Shown here one piece after another: positions 6,659 through 15,423 of a stretch of DNA of 26,408 nucleotides (positions are counted from its first letter, which is position 1; every line of letters starts with the position of its first letter). Under the pieces are notes generated by a model that was given only the letters and a program-made list of their open reading frames with translations, did not search any database and had not been told where the DNA came from. The translations under genes were made by a program, and so were the position numbers. Source of the stretch: Candidatus Zipacnadia bacterium (lineage in GTDB: Bacteria > Armatimonadota > UBA5377 > JALGUK01); assembly GCA_029820875.1 (NCBI GenBank), contig JALGUK010000002.1, positions 1 through 26,408 on the forward strand, in the 5' to 3' direction.

Positions 6659-7909
6659 CTATTCGCCGCCGGCGAATGGATTTACTGCTTTCAGCCATTC
6701 GATGAGCTGGGCGAGCAATCCCGGCATGGCAGGCGGCGGAGCTTCGAGGGCGGCCTCGGACCGGCGACGTATCCCCAACAAAACCAGCCCCACGCCCGTT
6801 GCATAGATGGGGCTGCGCACGTTCTCCTTGAGACCGCTGACATTACGCGGCAGCCCGACCCGTGCCGGAAGATCGTCAAGGACACGGGATGCCAGCTCCG
6901 TCGTACCCGGAAGCTGCGAGCCGCCGCCGGAGAGAACTATCCCACTCGCGATAAGGTCATAAAACCCGGAGCGACGCACATCGTTTTTCACCATCACAAG
7001 AATCTCTTCGAGCCTGGGTTCGATAATCTCAGCCAGAAGCCGTCGCGGAACGCGCTGGAGTTCCTCCACACCCGCAGTAACAATGCCTATCTGCTCGCTC
7101 TCTGAGACCGTCTCGGGTATAGCGCACCCATAGCTGAGTTTCGCTTTCTCGGCCTCATCAATCCCAGCGCGCAGGCCTATCGCAATGTCACGGGTTACAT
7201 GGCTGCCCGCGACGGGGATGGAGGACGTATGGCAGACACTGCCATCGAGGAAAACGGCGATATCAGTGGTTCCCCCACCGATGTCGACCAGAAGAACGCC
7301 GAGTTCTTTCTCGGCGGGAGTCAGAACCGCCTCAGCGGTTGCAATGGACTCCAGAACCCGGTCTTCGACCTCGATGTGGTTGCGCTCGACGCACTTGACA
7401 ACGTTGTTGATGACACTGGTCATGCCGGTGACGACATGGGCCGAGACCTCAAGATGCATGCCTGTCATACCGACCGGGTGCCTAATCCCGCTCTGACCGT
7501 CCACAGTATAGCCGCGAGGCAGGAAGTCGACGATTTCCCGCTCCCGTGGGACGACCACATTGTCCTGGGCGGATTGTTTCACCCGCTCGATTGTTTCCTC
7601 GGTCACATCCCGCCCATCCGAGACGGTAACGCGGCCAGCCACGTTCATCGCTGAGATGTGTTCACCCGTAAGACCGACCACGGCTCGTTCGACCTCTACA
7701 CCCGCCATTTGCTCCGCCTTCTGGACGGCAGCGTCAATCGAGCGAACGGTCTCGTCCAGATCCACCACAACACCCCTTTTCAGCCCAACGGAGGGGTGCA
7801 CCCCAACACCGAGGATGTCAACGGTCCCATCGTCAAGAGGACGACCGATGACCACGCAGATTTTCGTCGTCCCGATATCCAAGCCGACGACGATGTCGCT
7901 CCGTGGCAC
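6659..7909 (-). CDS. ftsA: Cell division protein FtsA
   Basis: FtsA is an actin-like ATPase that tethers FtsZ filaments to the inner membrane and recruits the divisome. The 416-residue protein has the phosphate-1 motif GLDIGTTK (residues 9-16), the 1C subdomain (about 85-170), phosphate-2 VDIGGGTTDIA (208-218) and an adenosine motif LSGGGSQLPG. It ends in an amphipathic helix, LLAQLIEWLKAVNPF, that serves as membrane anchor. The start is GTG 7909 with GAGGTG just upstream; no in-frame ATG gives a complete first motif. It is the last gene of the murC-murB-ftsQ-DUF881-ftsA run. In most bacteria ftsZ follows directly; here an anti-sigma gene on a separate promoter follows instead. Confidence 0.95.
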   Translation of the reverse strand: MPRSDIVVGLDIGTTKICVVIGRPLDDGTVDILGVGVHPSVGLKRGVVVDLDETVRSIDAAVQKAEQMAGVEVERAVVGLTGEHISAMNVAGRVTVSDGRDVTEETIERVKQSAQDNVVVPREREIVDFLPRGYTVDGQSGIRHPVGMTGMHLEVSAHVVTGMTSVINNVVKCVERNHIEVEDRVLESIATAEAVLTPAEKELGVLLVDIGGGTTDIAVFLDGSVCHTSSIPVAGSHVTRDIAIGLRAGIDEAEKAKLSYGCAIPETVSESEQIGIVTAGVEELQRVPRRLLAEIIEPRLEEILVMVKNDVRRSGFYDLIASGIVLSGGGSQLPGTTELASRVLDDLPARVGLPRNVSGLKENVRSPIYATGVGLVLLGIRRRSEAALEAPPPAMPGLLAQLIEWLKAVNPFAGGE

Positions 7910-7935
7910 AGAATCACCTCATCAGAATCAGGGCC

Positions 7936-8679
7936 TCACCTGGACTGGTCCGGCGCGGGCACCTCAGGCACAGCTACAAGAAACTTCGGCGTCACCGCCA
8001 GCCCAGGAACCAGAACATTGTCGTCCCGTTCGATCTTGACATTGATGTCAAAACTGTTGAGGGTCTCCAGGATGCCCAACGGCAAGCGCAGAGCGCCCTC
8101 GAGAGCCTCGGGGTCGCCAATCGCCTTGACGACATAAGGTCCTCCAATCGGCTTGCCGTTGACCTGCACGACCGGACCGACGCAACGTATTGCCGTTCTC
8201 GGCCCGATTCGCTCGTCGTTGAGCGAAATCGCCTCGGCACCGGCTGCGGTCAGCTCGTTGACCAACTGGAGCAGGTCCTGGTCATGCACGAGATAACTAT
8301 TCTGGGCCGCAGGGGATGATGTCCGGACATCGCTGTCCCGCAGCCGCACGATGATTCCCCTCCCCCGCATCGGAATCAGACAGGCCAGTGCCCGGAGTTG
8401 CTCAATTTCTTCTGTGAGGTCGGCTACCTGTGTTTCCGTCGTGCTCGTGGCCGCCTCATACTTGTCCAGTTTCTTCTGGAGCTCCGCGTTTTGTTCCTTG
8501 AGGCTCGCGATCTCCTCCTGGGCCCGCTGATATCTAGTCGCCAGGACCTGCAGTCGCTCTGTGGGCCGCGCGTTCGGGGGCGCGGTGCGCATGGCCACCA
8601 ACATTGCGAGCAAAACGCCGACCAGCACACATGCACCCAGGAACAGCAGTTTCCAGTACCGCACGGCTCGCTCATCCAT
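7936..8679 (-). CDS. DUF881 family membrane protein (YlxW/YlxX-like)
   Basis: The 247-residue protein has one N-terminal transmembrane helix (about residues 9-30), a coiled coil with heptad-like E/L/K spacing (about 40-97) and a C-terminal DUF881 domain. The domain shows GRGIIVRLRDS, LLQLVNELTAAGAEAISLNDERI, RTAIRCVGPVVQVNGKPIGGPYVVKAIG and a final GILETLNSFDINVKIE segment. DUF881 proteins such as Bacillus YlxW and YlxX lie beside ftsQ/divIB in division clusters, and this gene sits 4 bp after ftsQ and 26 bp before ftsA. Their biochemical role is not established; a structural or scaffolding role near the divisome is inferred from position. Confidence 0.87.
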   Translation of the reverse strand: MDERAVRYWKLLFLGACVLVGVLLAMLVAMRTAPPNARPTERLQVLATRYQRAQEEIASLKEQNAELQKKLDKYEAATSTTETQVADLTEEIEQLRALACLIPMRGRGIIVRLRDSDVRTSSPAAQNSYLVHDQDLLQLVNELTAAGAEAISLNDERIGPRTAIRCVGPVVQVNGKPIGGPYVVKAIGDPEALEGALRLPLGILETLNSFDINVKIERDDNVLVPGLAVTPKFLVAVPEVPAPDQSR

Positions 8680-8683
8680 GTCC

Positions 8684-9478
8684 CTAACCCGCTTTCACCA
8701 ACACTGCGGCATCCGGACGCCGGACGTCAATGATGTCATTCGCATTGATTTTAATACCCTGCCGCCGCCCTGCCTCCGGCGCCGCGAACACGATAAACAT
8801 CTTCCGCTCCAGATTCTCCGCCGTGCCCAGGAATGCCTTCAGGCCGCTGCCAATCATGACGATGTTTGATGGGTCGGAGAAATCGAATATCCATGTGGAG
8901 TTCGGGTCATAGGAGTCAGCCAGCGCGATGCAACGACAGGCGACGCCGAATTGCGCACTACTGACACGGGTTCCGGGACGGCCGTCGCCGACATCTATCC
9001 CCCGTAGTTCGTCCAGACCCTTCGGAACCGTCTGCGTACGGGCGAAGCAGACCCCACCTGCATCCACCAGCACATATTGCCCTCCCTGGCGGATGGCCGC
9101 CTTGGCCTGACGCGGAAACACCTGTATCTGCACGCGGTCCGGAAGACAGCGAATGACACTCGCCTTCTCAACACGCGGGTCAACCTCGACATCCTTCCGA
9201 ATTCTCGCAAGGTTCACCGTGAGGATACTCGCATCGGGCGGGAGATTTATCCGGTCACGCAACTCTTTCTCAAGTTCCGGGCTGCACCCCTCTATGACCA
9301 CCTTCGTGACGGTCAATTGAGGCAACCTGGAAACCAGAACGAAACCTGCCACCATCGCCGAGATGACAGAAACATGCAGCAACAGGGCGGAAGACGCCCC
9401 TCTGGACCTCGCAAGAGGGCGCTTTGGCTTCGCGACTTGGGTGCCTCGGCGGTAGTTACGACGTGTAAGAGGCTGCAT
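8684..9478 (-). CDS. ftsQ: Cell division protein FtsQ/DivIB
   Basis: FtsQ links cytoplasmic and periplasmic parts of the divisome together with FtsL and FtsB. From ATG 9478 (AGGAGG 5 nt upstream) the 264-residue protein has a basic cytoplasmic tail (RRNYRRGTQVAKPKRPLARSR), a transmembrane helix at about residues 29-49 and a POTRA domain starting at LTVTKVVIEG. The POTRA domain includes LPPDASILTVNLARIRKDVEVDPRVEKASV and LPDRVQIQVFPRQAKA. The FtsQ domain follows (GQYVLVDAGGVCF to the end). The C-terminal part contains DPSNIVMIGS and LERKMFIVFAAP, resembling the usual IKLGxxxxLxxKL segment. The frame is open 12 codons upstream but without a good start. It lies between murB and DUF881. Confidence 0.9.
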   Translation of the reverse strand: MQPLTRRNYRRGTQVAKPKRPLARSRGASSALLLHVSVISAMVAGFVLVSRLPQLTVTKVVIEGCSPELEKELRDRINLPPDASILTVNLARIRKDVEVDPRVEKASVIRCLPDRVQIQVFPRQAKAAIRQGGQYVLVDAGGVCFARTQTVPKGLDELRGIDVGDGRPGTRVSSAQFGVACRCIALADSYDPNSTWIFDFSDPSNIVMIGSGLKAFLGTAENLERKMFIVFAAPEAGRRQGIKINANDIIDVRRPDAAVLVKAG

Positions 9479-9541
9479 CGCTGCCTCCTGGAAGCGGACC
9501 GCGAGGAAGAACAAGCACCGTGTTGGCGCCGTATCCCGGAG

Positions 9542-10519
9542 CTACCATTCGCCCACAAATTGTATCTCAAGCTCCAAGTTGATGCCAGCACGCTTGCGCA
9601 CAAGTTCGCGCACTTGTTCAATCAATTGGGCGATATCGCTGGCGGAGGCCCCCGGCTGACTGATGACGAAGTTGGCGTGCCGGTCCGACACTCGTGCACT
9701 GCCGTGGGTCAGCCCTTTGCCTCCCACCTGCTCTATCAGACGACCGGCATGACCGCCTGGGGGGTTCCTGAATACACAGCCTGCGCTCGGTTCGTCGAGT
9801 GGCTGGGTTCTCCGCCTGCGCCGGGCGTACAATTCAAGCTGCTGCGCCACATCTTCCGGGGCCGCCCGTTCAAATCGGACGGTCACCGAGGCAATCACTC
9901 CGTCAAGCCGGCTGGCCTGGCTGTCCCGGTAGGCGAACTGCAACCCCGCACGGTCCTCGTGACGGACGGAGCCGTCCCACCTGATCCATTCGATCTCTTC
10001 GACAGTGTCTCCTATGCAGGTGCCATAGGCGCCCGCGTTCATGACCAACGCCCCGCCCACGCTGCCGGGCACACCAGCCAGGGGCTCCAGGCCCGCGAGG
10101 CCTCTTTCGGCGGCCTGCCGGGCCAGATGCGGCAAAGAGGTTCCGGCTCCGACTACCGCCACAGGCTCGTCGTCGTAAAACCTGGCCGGTTCACCCAACA
10201 GCCGAACAGCAGCAGCCCGCAGGCCGCGGTCGGAAACCAGGAGATTGCTGCCTCGACCCAATGGGAAAACGGGGATGCGCGCATCCGTCAACACGCCCAG
10301 GACCTGCGGGAGGTGCAAGCGGTCGGTCTCAACGTACAGGTCGGCGGGGCCGCCCACCTGGAGCGTGGTGTGTAAAGCCATCGGCTCCATGACCCGCACC
10401 ATCAAGGCCCCGGCATCATCAAGCCACTGGGCTGCCTGCTCGAGCCGACGAATGTCAGGAGACTCCCCGTCAGTCCGCGCGCCCGCCCCGGTGGCTACCG
10501 GTTGGGTCTCATATAACAT
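9542..10519 (-). CDS. murB: UDP-N-acetylenolpyruvoylglucosamine reductase
   Basis: MurB is an FAD enzyme that reduces UDP-GlcNAc-enolpyruvate to UDP-MurNAc with NADPH, the second committed step of peptidoglycan precursor synthesis. The 325-residue protein shows the FAD-binding blocks LGRGSNLLVSDRGLRAAAVRL and LAGVPGSVGGALVMNAGAYG. It also has the catalytic SAGCVFRNP motif with the Ser proton donor, and a C-terminal HANFVISQPGASASDIAQLI. It resembles the shorter type II MurB, which lacks the E. coli insertion. ATG 10519 has GAGGAG 7 nt upstream and overlaps the end of murC by 11 bp, implying coupled translation. The N-terminal ~45 residues are a variable extension. Confidence 0.95.
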   Translation of the reverse strand: MLYETQPVATGAGARTDGESPDIRRLEQAAQWLDDAGALMVRVMEPMALHTTLQVGGPADLYVETDRLHLPQVLGVLTDARIPVFPLGRGSNLLVSDRGLRAAAVRLLGEPARFYDDEPVAVVGAGTSLPHLARQAAERGLAGLEPLAGVPGSVGGALVMNAGAYGTCIGDTVEEIEWIRWDGSVRHEDRAGLQFAYRDSQASRLDGVIASVTVRFERAAPEDVAQQLELYARRRRRTQPLDEPSAGCVFRNPPGGHAGRLIEQVGGKGLTHGSARVSDRHANFVISQPGASASDIAQLIEQVRELVRKRAGINLELEIQFVGEW

Positions 10520-11888
10520 CGCTTGGCTCCTCCCGCACCAGAGCCTCGCCGACCTCACGGATGTCGCCGGCGCCGAGAATCAGCACCATCTGCTTCGGCC
10601 GAGCGTGCTCGCGGAGGTGGCGTACGATGTCCTCTTTGCTGGAGATAAGCCGCACCGGTTTTGCTGGGTTACGCCGCCGCACTTCGTCCACCAACAGACC
10701 AGAGTGTACACCCTCCACCGGGTCTTCCCGCGCAGCGTAGATGTCGGTGAATATCAACTCATCGGCGGCATCGAACGCAGCTCCAAACTCCTTCAACAGG
10801 AACTGCGTCCGGCTATACAGATGCGGCTGGAAGACGACGATTATGTGCCGATCCCAACCCGCCCGTGCGGCTGCAAGCGTTGCACGGATTTCAGTCGGAT
10901 GATGTGCGTAGTCGTCCACCACTATCGCGCCGCTGATAGTACCAAGAATCTCAAACCTACGCTTGACCCCGTGGAACTCCGCCAGCGCGTCCCGGGTCTG
11001 CTCCAGGTCAATCCCCGCCGACTGGCAAACAGCGATACACGCCAGCGCGTTCAGAACATTCTGGCGGCCCGGCAATCGAAGGGTGAAACGTCCAAGTGGT
11101 TGGTTGCGCCGAGATGCGGAAAAGGAGATAGAGCACTCGCGGGCTTCGATATCGTGTGCAACGTAGTCGGCACCGGAGTTGAAGCCGTAAGAGATAGCTT
11201 CTCGCCCGGCATGGGCGGAAATCTCCCGGAGAGTCGGCGAATCCCAACAAGCCACCAGGAACTCTTCCGGCGGGACCATGGCCATGAACTTGCGAAAGCT
11301 ATCGACAATATGGTCCAAGGACCCGTGCACGTCCAGGTGGTCCGCCTCGACGTTTGTGACCACCTCCGAGCATGGACGCAGGTTAAGGAACGACCCGTCG
11401 CTCTCACACGCCTCGACAATGATGTGCTTCCCCGAACCGAGCTTCCCGTTTGAGCCGATGTCATGCAGGTCTCCACCGATGACTATTGTGGGTTCCAGCC
11501 CGGCACGCTCGAAAACATTCGCAATCATTGAGGAGGTGGTCGTCTTGCCGTGTGTTCCGCTCACCGCGATGCTCTTGCGGCCTTCCATCAGTCGCGCCAG
11601 CATCTGTGAGCGATGAACAACTGGTATCCCTCGTTGTATCGCCGCAACAATCTCTGGGTTTGTTGGCCGTATGGCCGTGGAGTAAACAACCGTGGTGACG
11701 CCGGCTACATGAGCCGCATCATGGCCGATATCTACATGGATACCGTGTGCGCGAAGACGCTCGGTAACCTCAGTGTCACGGATGTCGGACCCGGAAACCG
11801 TGTACCCTTGCTCCCGCAGGACAGTGGCGATCGCGCTCATCCCGACGCCACCGATGCCAACGAAATGAATGCGTTCTTGAGTGTGCAA
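10509..11888 (-). CDS. murC: UDP-N-acetylmuramate--L-alanine ligase
   Basis: MurC uses ATP to join L-Ala to UDP-MurNAc in the cytoplasm. The 459-residue length is normal for the family. The N-terminal HFVGIGGVGMSAIA Rossmann motif, the ATP P-loop SGTHGKTTT (residues 110-118), the Mur-ligase signature around NVEADHLDVHGSLD, GVKRRFEILG and VVDDYAHHPTEIRATL are all present. The start is the TTG at 11888, with AAGGGG upstream. No ATG or GTG occurs in frame within the ~100 bp upstream that I read, and a later start would cut into the Rossmann motif. It is first in the murC-murB-ftsQ-DUF881-ftsA run and has its own promoter at 11969-11997. murG, ftsW and murD are not adjacent. Confidence 0.95.
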   Translation of the reverse strand: MHTQERIHFVGIGGVGMSAIATVLREQGYTVSGSDIRDTEVTERLRAHGIHVDIGHDAAHVAGVTTVVYSTAIRPTNPEIVAAIQRGIPVVHRSQMLARLMEGRKSIAVSGTHGKTTTSSMIANVFERAGLEPTIVIGGDLHDIGSNGKLGSGKHIIVEACESDGSFLNLRPCSEVVTNVEADHLDVHGSLDHIVDSFRKFMAMVPPEEFLVACWDSPTLREISAHAGREAISYGFNSGADYVAHDIEARECSISFSASRRNQPLGRFTLRLPGRQNVLNALACIAVCQSAGIDLEQTRDALAEFHGVKRRFEILGTISGAIVVDDYAHHPTEIRATLAAARAGWDRHIIVVFQPHLYSRTQFLLKEFGAAFDAADELIFTDIYAAREDPVEGVHSGLLVDEVRRRNPAKPVRLISSKEDIVRHLREHARPKQMVLILGAGDIREVGEALVREEPSDVI

Positions 11889-11968
11889 AGAGTCTGCCCC
11901 TTGCGGTCGTCGTATTATGTCGAACGCCGATGGCCTAACATCGTTCTCAAGCCATCTCCAGACACTTG

Positions 11969-11997
11969 ATTCTAACTCTTTTCTCTGCAGAATGCAA
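11969..11997 (-). promoter_or_regulatory. Sigma-70-type promoter of the murC-ftsA cluster
   Basis: On the minus strand TTGCAT (11992-11997), exactly 17 nt and TAGAAT (11969-11974) form a good housekeeping promoter about 80 bp upstream of the murC TTG start. It uses the same TAGAAT -10 as the promoter at 308-337. A GC-rich inverted repeat just upstream (12004-12029) would insulate it from the preceding pseudopilin gene. Confidence 0.6.
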
Positions 11998-12003
11998 GTG
12001 GTA

Positions 12004-12029
12004 GCCGGCGCCCCAAGCAGGACGCCGGC
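12004..12029 (-). terminator. GC-rich inverted repeat between pseudopilin 3 and murC
   Basis: GCCGGCG (12004-12010) and CGCCGGC (12023-12029) form a 7-bp perfect stem with a 12-nt loop. It lies 36 bp past the stop of the DUF1559 gene and just upstream of the murC promoter. The position suits a terminator, but no T-run follows on the minus strand, so function is uncertain. Confidence 0.4.
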
Positions 12030-12065
12030 CCCAGGACAAGCTTCTCAGCCCGTGCTGCATGTGTA

Positions 12066-12686
12066 TTACATCGTATCCCACATGTTGTTCGGGTCAATGG
12101 TCTGCTCGATCTTTAGGCGTTTGGCGTGCCCGTCTACAAACCCGAAGACTGCGCCGCTGGTGTGACGCGGGTCCACATCGCGCATCGGGTCGAGGTCGCT
12201 TCGCGTTCCGATGGAGCCGTCGGCACAGTTGACACCCGCCACCGGATAGTTCGATTGAATGACGTCGTCGGCGATACCAACTGTTTCGGTCGGGTCGTAG
12301 ACTATAGTGGCCCCACTGCCCTCGACGTTAGGGTTCATCCCATAGCCCAGGGGTGCCCCAATCGCCGAAGGGCAGGCGAATACCTGCTCATTACGCACGT
12401 AAGGCTGAATCGTATCACACCAGAGCAGACCGACGGCATTGCCGGTGAAACGACTGGTTCCGGAGGCCGGGCCAAGGCTGTACAACGGCCACTTGCTGTC
12501 AAAATCCTGCCGGTACATTTGAATAGCCGCCAGAATCTGTTTGACATTATTAATGCAGGCGGCCTCCTGGCCCTTGGCTCGCGCCTTGGAGAAAACCGGG
12601 AATAGAATACCGCTGAGAATCGCGATGATGCCAATCACGACCAATAGCTCAATGAGTGTGAACCCGTTGGATGTTCGGCTTCGCAT
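12066..12686 (-). CDS. DUF1559 prepilin-like protein (pseudopilin 3)
   Basis: The 206-residue protein starts with MRSRTSNG and [20 protein letters not shown], a class III prepilin leader with Gly before the cleavage site. LFPVFSKARAKGQEAACINN and VKQILAAIQMYRQDFDSKWP follow, and a late RHTSGAVFGFVDGHAK carries a perfect H-X9-DG motif. ATG 12686 is chosen because AGGAGGGGG lies about 8 nt upstream and the leader is then of normal length; the frame is open 18 codons farther. It is more divergent from the two copies at 1224-2686 than they are from each other. It lies between an NlpC/P60 gene and murC. It is a probable membrane or surface protein of unknown role. Confidence 0.88.
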   Translation of the reverse strand: MRSRTSNGFTLIELLVVIGIIAILSGILFPVFSKARAKGQEAACINNVKQILAAIQMYRQDFDSKWPLYSLGPASGTSRFTGNAVGLLWCDTIQPYVRNEQVFACPSAIGAPLGYGMNPNVEGSGATIVYDPTETVGIADDVIQSNYPVAGVNCADGSIGTRSDLDPMRDVDPRHTSGAVFGFVDGHAKRLKIEQTIDPNNMWDTM

Positions 12687-12788
12687 CGGTAAGACCCCCT
12701 CCTGAGGGCGGGTTCGCCGTAAGCGCTGGAGCGGTTCCACCTCTATTGTTCCCCTTGTTCCCCGACATGAAACTTCACTTCGCCCCTC

Positions 12789-13658
12789 TTATCGGCGGGC
12801 ACCGGCATATGTATCATTATATTCGCTGAGCTTGCTTATGACGACCCTCCCATGTCGGCCGGATGCGTGGATGAACCTGCCGTCCCCGATATAGATGCCG
12901 ACATGATTGATTCTCCCGTCGGAACCCGAAAAGAAAACGCGGTCCCCGGGCCTCAACTCCTGCCTGAACACGGGAACACCCACCAGGAACTGCTCCTTAG
13001 CCGTTCGGGGCAGCTTCACCCCGTGCTTGCGAAAAACCACCTGCACAAGCCCGGAGCAGTCGGTACCCTTCATCGAACTGCCGCCGCGGACATACGGCAC
13101 CCACAGAAACCTCATCGCGTCGGCAACAACACCGGCATTACCCTCTCCCGGGACCACCTCTACAGCCGTCAAGCCGAGGAACCTTAGTGCGGACCTGGCA
13201 ATCCAACCGACCTTTCCACCTTCGAGCGCCACCGCACACCAATCGCCCTCGACCCCGCTCACCATAAGCACCTCGCCCGCCTTGCATCTGTAGCGGACGG
13301 CCGAATCAGGGGTGCGGGCAGCCAAAATGGCAGTGCCGCTTTCCTTCACTCTTGCAATCTTCCACGAATGGATAACCGACTTGGACGCCCCGGGCGCTGC
13401 CGGCTTAACGGCGGCGCTTGGCGGTAGGGCGGTCTTGCCTGATTCGTGACTTGGGGGCGCAGGGGCGAGGGCATGCGGTGCTGCTTCTGTCCGATGCCAA
13501 ATACTCCTGCCGGAAAGCGCAAGCGCCATCAGTGCACACCCGATGACGGCCAGCTCCACCACCGCGATCTGACGTCCCGCTGCGGACAAGCCAGACCGCA
13601 TGGAGTTCGCCTGCCGAGCGGGCGATTGTGCCCTTGTGACGGTCATGTCAGCAGGCAT
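12789..13658 (-). CDS. NlpC/P60 cell-wall endopeptidase with SH3 domain
   Basis: The 289-residue protein probably cleaves peptidoglycan stem peptides outside the cytoplasmic membrane. A transmembrane segment or uncleaved signal (about residues 30-49) is followed by a Pro/Ala-rich linker (58-95) and an SH3-like domain (about 100-160, with VRYRCKAGEVLMVSGVEGDWCAVAL and GWIARSALRFL). The C-terminal NlpC/P60 domain has catalytic Cys201 in GTDCSGLVQ, His252 in INHVGIYIGDG and a third residue, His264, in RFIHAS. ATG 13658 lacks a strong ribosome-binding site, so the true start could be Met5 or Met20. It lies 67 bp downstream of rpsI and may be co-transcribed with the end of the ribosomal block. Confidence 0.9.
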   Translation of the reverse strand: MPADMTVTRAQSPARQANSMRSGLSAAGRQIAVVELAVIGCALMALALSGRSIWHRTEAAPHALAPAPPSHESGKTALPPSAAVKPAAPGASKSVIHSWKIARVKESGTAILAARTPDSAVRYRCKAGEVLMVSGVEGDWCAVALEGGKVGWIARSALRFLGLTAVEVVPGEGNAGVVADAMRFLWVPYVRGGSSMKGTDCSGLVQVVFRKHGVKLPRTAKEQFLVGVPVFRQELRPGDRVFFSGSDGRINHVGIYIGDGRFIHASGRHGRVVISKLSEYNDTYAGARR

Positions 13659-13725
13659 GGGTGCTTACGATCCCTTCTCAAACAGGGCTTGCGCGGTCGA
13701 AACAGTGAGCCGCCACCCGATGGAA

Positions 13726-14124
13726 CTAACGCTTTGAGAACTGCTGGCCCCGGCGGGCGCGTTTGCGGCCTGCTTTCTTGCGTTCCTTGACTCGTGGATC
13801 ACGCGTTAGCAAGCGAGCTCGGCGCAGGAGATGGCGATATCCCTCGTCTACCTTGACAAGAGCACGGGCTATACCGTGACGAACCGCACCTGCCTGGCCG
13901 CAGACGCCGCCACCCTCCGCCTTGGCAATGACGTCGAACTGCCCCAGGGTGTCGGTGGCGACGAAGGGCTGAAGGACCATTTCCTCAAGCGTATATCGGC
14001 GCAAGTACTCGTCGAACGCTTGGCCGTTGATGATGATTTGCCCTGTCCCACGCATTAGTCGAACACGCGCACACGCATCCTTGCGGTGACCGGTACCCCA
14101 GTAAACCTCAGCCGTTTGCGCCAA
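13726..14124 (-). CDS. rpsI: 30S ribosomal protein S9
   Basis: S9 sits in the 30S head and its C-terminal tail reaches the P-site tRNA. The 132-residue protein has [19 protein letters not shown], then [38 protein letters not shown] and the canonical positively charged end, [17 protein letters not shown], with the universal final Lys-Arg. TTG 14124 is chosen because AAGGAG lies 7 nt upstream and the protein then has family length; the frame is open another 35 codons without a start that aligns. It follows rplM by 43 bp, the usual L13-S9 pair. Confidence 0.96.
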   Translation of the reverse strand: MAQTAEVYWGTGHRKDACARVRLMRGTGQIIINGQAFDEYLRRYTLEEMVLQPFVATDTLGQFDVIAKAEGGGVCGQAGAVRHGIARALVKVDEGYRHLLRRARLLTRDPRVKERKKAGRKRARRGQQFSKR

Positions 14125-14167
14125 GATGATTCTCCTTCCAACCCGCCCGCGGGCGGACCTATGCGGA

Positions 14168-14596
14168 CTAAACCTCCAGAAGCTCCGGCTTTTGAGCCTG
14201 ATGCGGATGCTCGGAGCCCTTGTATACACGAAGCTTGGTCAACAGTTTGCGGCCCAACCGGTTGTGCGGGAGCATACCGCGAACCGCCTTCAGAATCACC
14301 TTCTCAGGTGACTCAGCGATGAATTTCTCGTAATTGATGGCCTTCAATGCCCCAGGGTAACCACTATGGCGATAGTATATCTTCTTACGCAGCTTATCGC
14401 CGGTCAGAACGACCTTCTCGGCGTCCACCACGATGACAAAGTCTCCGCAATCAACATGCGGAGTGAAAGTAGGCTTATGCTTGCCCCGGAGCACAGCGGC
14501 AATCCGGGCCGAGAGTCGCCCTAGAGGCTTGCCGGCTGCGCTCACGACAAACCATTTTTTATCTACTTCATCAGGCTTAGCAACAAACGTCTTCAT
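14168..14596 (-). CDS. rplM: 50S ribosomal protein L13
   Basis: L13 is an early-assembly protein that binds 23S rRNA. The 142-residue protein has the standard N terminus [20 protein letters not shown], then [50 protein letters not shown] and the signature [27 protein letters not shown] 14596 has GGAGG 8 nt upstream and matches the family start; an ATG five codons earlier overlaps that site. Upstream lies a possible leader structure at 14628-14671. It belongs with rpsI and downstream of truA, as in many Firmicutes-style alpha operons. Confidence 0.97.
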   Translation of the reverse strand: MKTFVAKPDEVDKKWFVVSAAGKPLGRLSARIAAVLRGKHKPTFTPHVDCGDFVIVVDAEKVVLTGDKLRKKIYYRHSGYPGALKAINYEKFIAESPEKVILKAVRGMLPHNRLGRKLLTKLRVYKGSEHPHQAQKPELLEV

Positions 14597-14627
14597 GAAA
14601 CGGTCCTCCATGGACGACGGGTAAGCT

Positions 14628-14671
14628 CCCGACTTAGTCCCCAGGTTATGCAGTTTCAGCCTGCTGTCGGG
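14628..14671 (-). promoter_or_regulatory. Possible rplM leader stem-loop
   Basis: In the 76-nt truA-rplM gap the minus strand carries CCCGAC (14666-14671) and GTCGGG (14628-14633), a 6-bp closing stem. It encloses a small GCAG-GCTGAAA-CTGC hairpin. It ends about 30 nt before the rplM start. L13 leaders are known in Firmicutes, but I cannot show homology; this is a structural candidate only. Confidence 0.3.
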
Positions 14672-14672
14672 C

Positions 14673-15407
14673 CTAATACTTAACCTGCATAAGGCAAAGA
14701 CCCTTCGCGGGCGCTGTCGGGCCTGCTGCGCCCCGATTCCTCGCTTGCAGCACGGCCGCTGCGAACTCAGGAGGTTGTTTCCCCCGACCTATTTCGACCA
14801 ATGTGCCGACAATGCTGCGGCACATTCCGCGCAGGAACCCATCGCCTTCTATTGTCAGCAGTACAAAACTCCCGCGACGCCAGCAGACCAGGCGCCACAG
14901 GTGCCTCACCGTGCTGTCCGTGTCGCTGCCCGAAAGGGCGAAGGAGGCGAAATCGTGCTTGCCGACCAATGCTTCAGCTCCTTGGCGCATGGCCTCAACG
15001 TCCAAGGGGCGCTCGTAGTGCCAGACGTATCGCCGAAGCATCGGCGGGCAGATGGGCATGTTCCAGATGGCATACCTGTAACGCTTACCCCGGGCGCTGA
15101 AGCGTGCATGAAACGTCCGCGACGCCTCCTGGGCCTGCGTGACCACAATGTCATCGGGCAATACGGAGTTTGCCGCGGCGCAAAAGCGCTCAATCGGAAC
15201 CGTCGTCTCCGACATGAAGCTGACGACCTGCCCCAACGCATGGACACCGGCATCAGTGCGACTTGCACCCGCCACCGTAATCCGCTCGCCGAACTGCCCA
15301 CCAAGACGGTCTTCCAGGACGGCCTGAACGGTCGGCACATCCGGTTGACGCTGGAACCCACAATAGTCCGTGCCGTCGTACTGGAGCGTCAGCCGCAGGT
15401 TCCGCAC
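14673..15407 (-). CDS. truA: tRNA pseudouridine(38-40) synthase
   Basis: TruA isomerises uridines 38-40 in the anticodon arm of many tRNAs. The protein (244 residues from this start) has the first-domain pattern [17 protein letters not shown], the catalytic Asp52 in [42 protein letters not shown] and [23 protein letters not shown]. The start is uncertain. GTG 15407 matches the family N terminus ([12 protein letters not shown]), but another GTG at 15419 is closer to the rplQ stop and both have poor ribosome-binding sites, which suggests coupling to rplQ translation. Its place between rplQ and rplM is the common arrangement. Confidence 0.94.
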   Translation of the reverse strand: MRNLRLTLQYDGTDYCGFQRQPDVPTVQAVLEDRLGGQFGERITVAGASRTDAGVHALGQVVSFMSETTVPIERFCAAANSVLPDDIVVTQAQEASRTFHARFSARGKRYRYAIWNMPICPPMLRRYVWHYERPLDVEAMRQGAEALVGKHDFASFALSGSDTDSTVRHLWRLVCWRRGSFVLLTIEGDGFLRGMCRSIVGTLVEIGRGKQPPEFAAAVLQARNRGAAGPTAPAKGLCLMQVKY

Positions 15408-15423
15408 CCGCCCGCTCACGTCC

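Noticed and set aside
9077..10375. A 432-codon plus-strand open frame opposite ftsQ and murB
   Set aside because: It is antisense to two clear essential genes with matching family motifs, and its own translation shows no recognisable domain.
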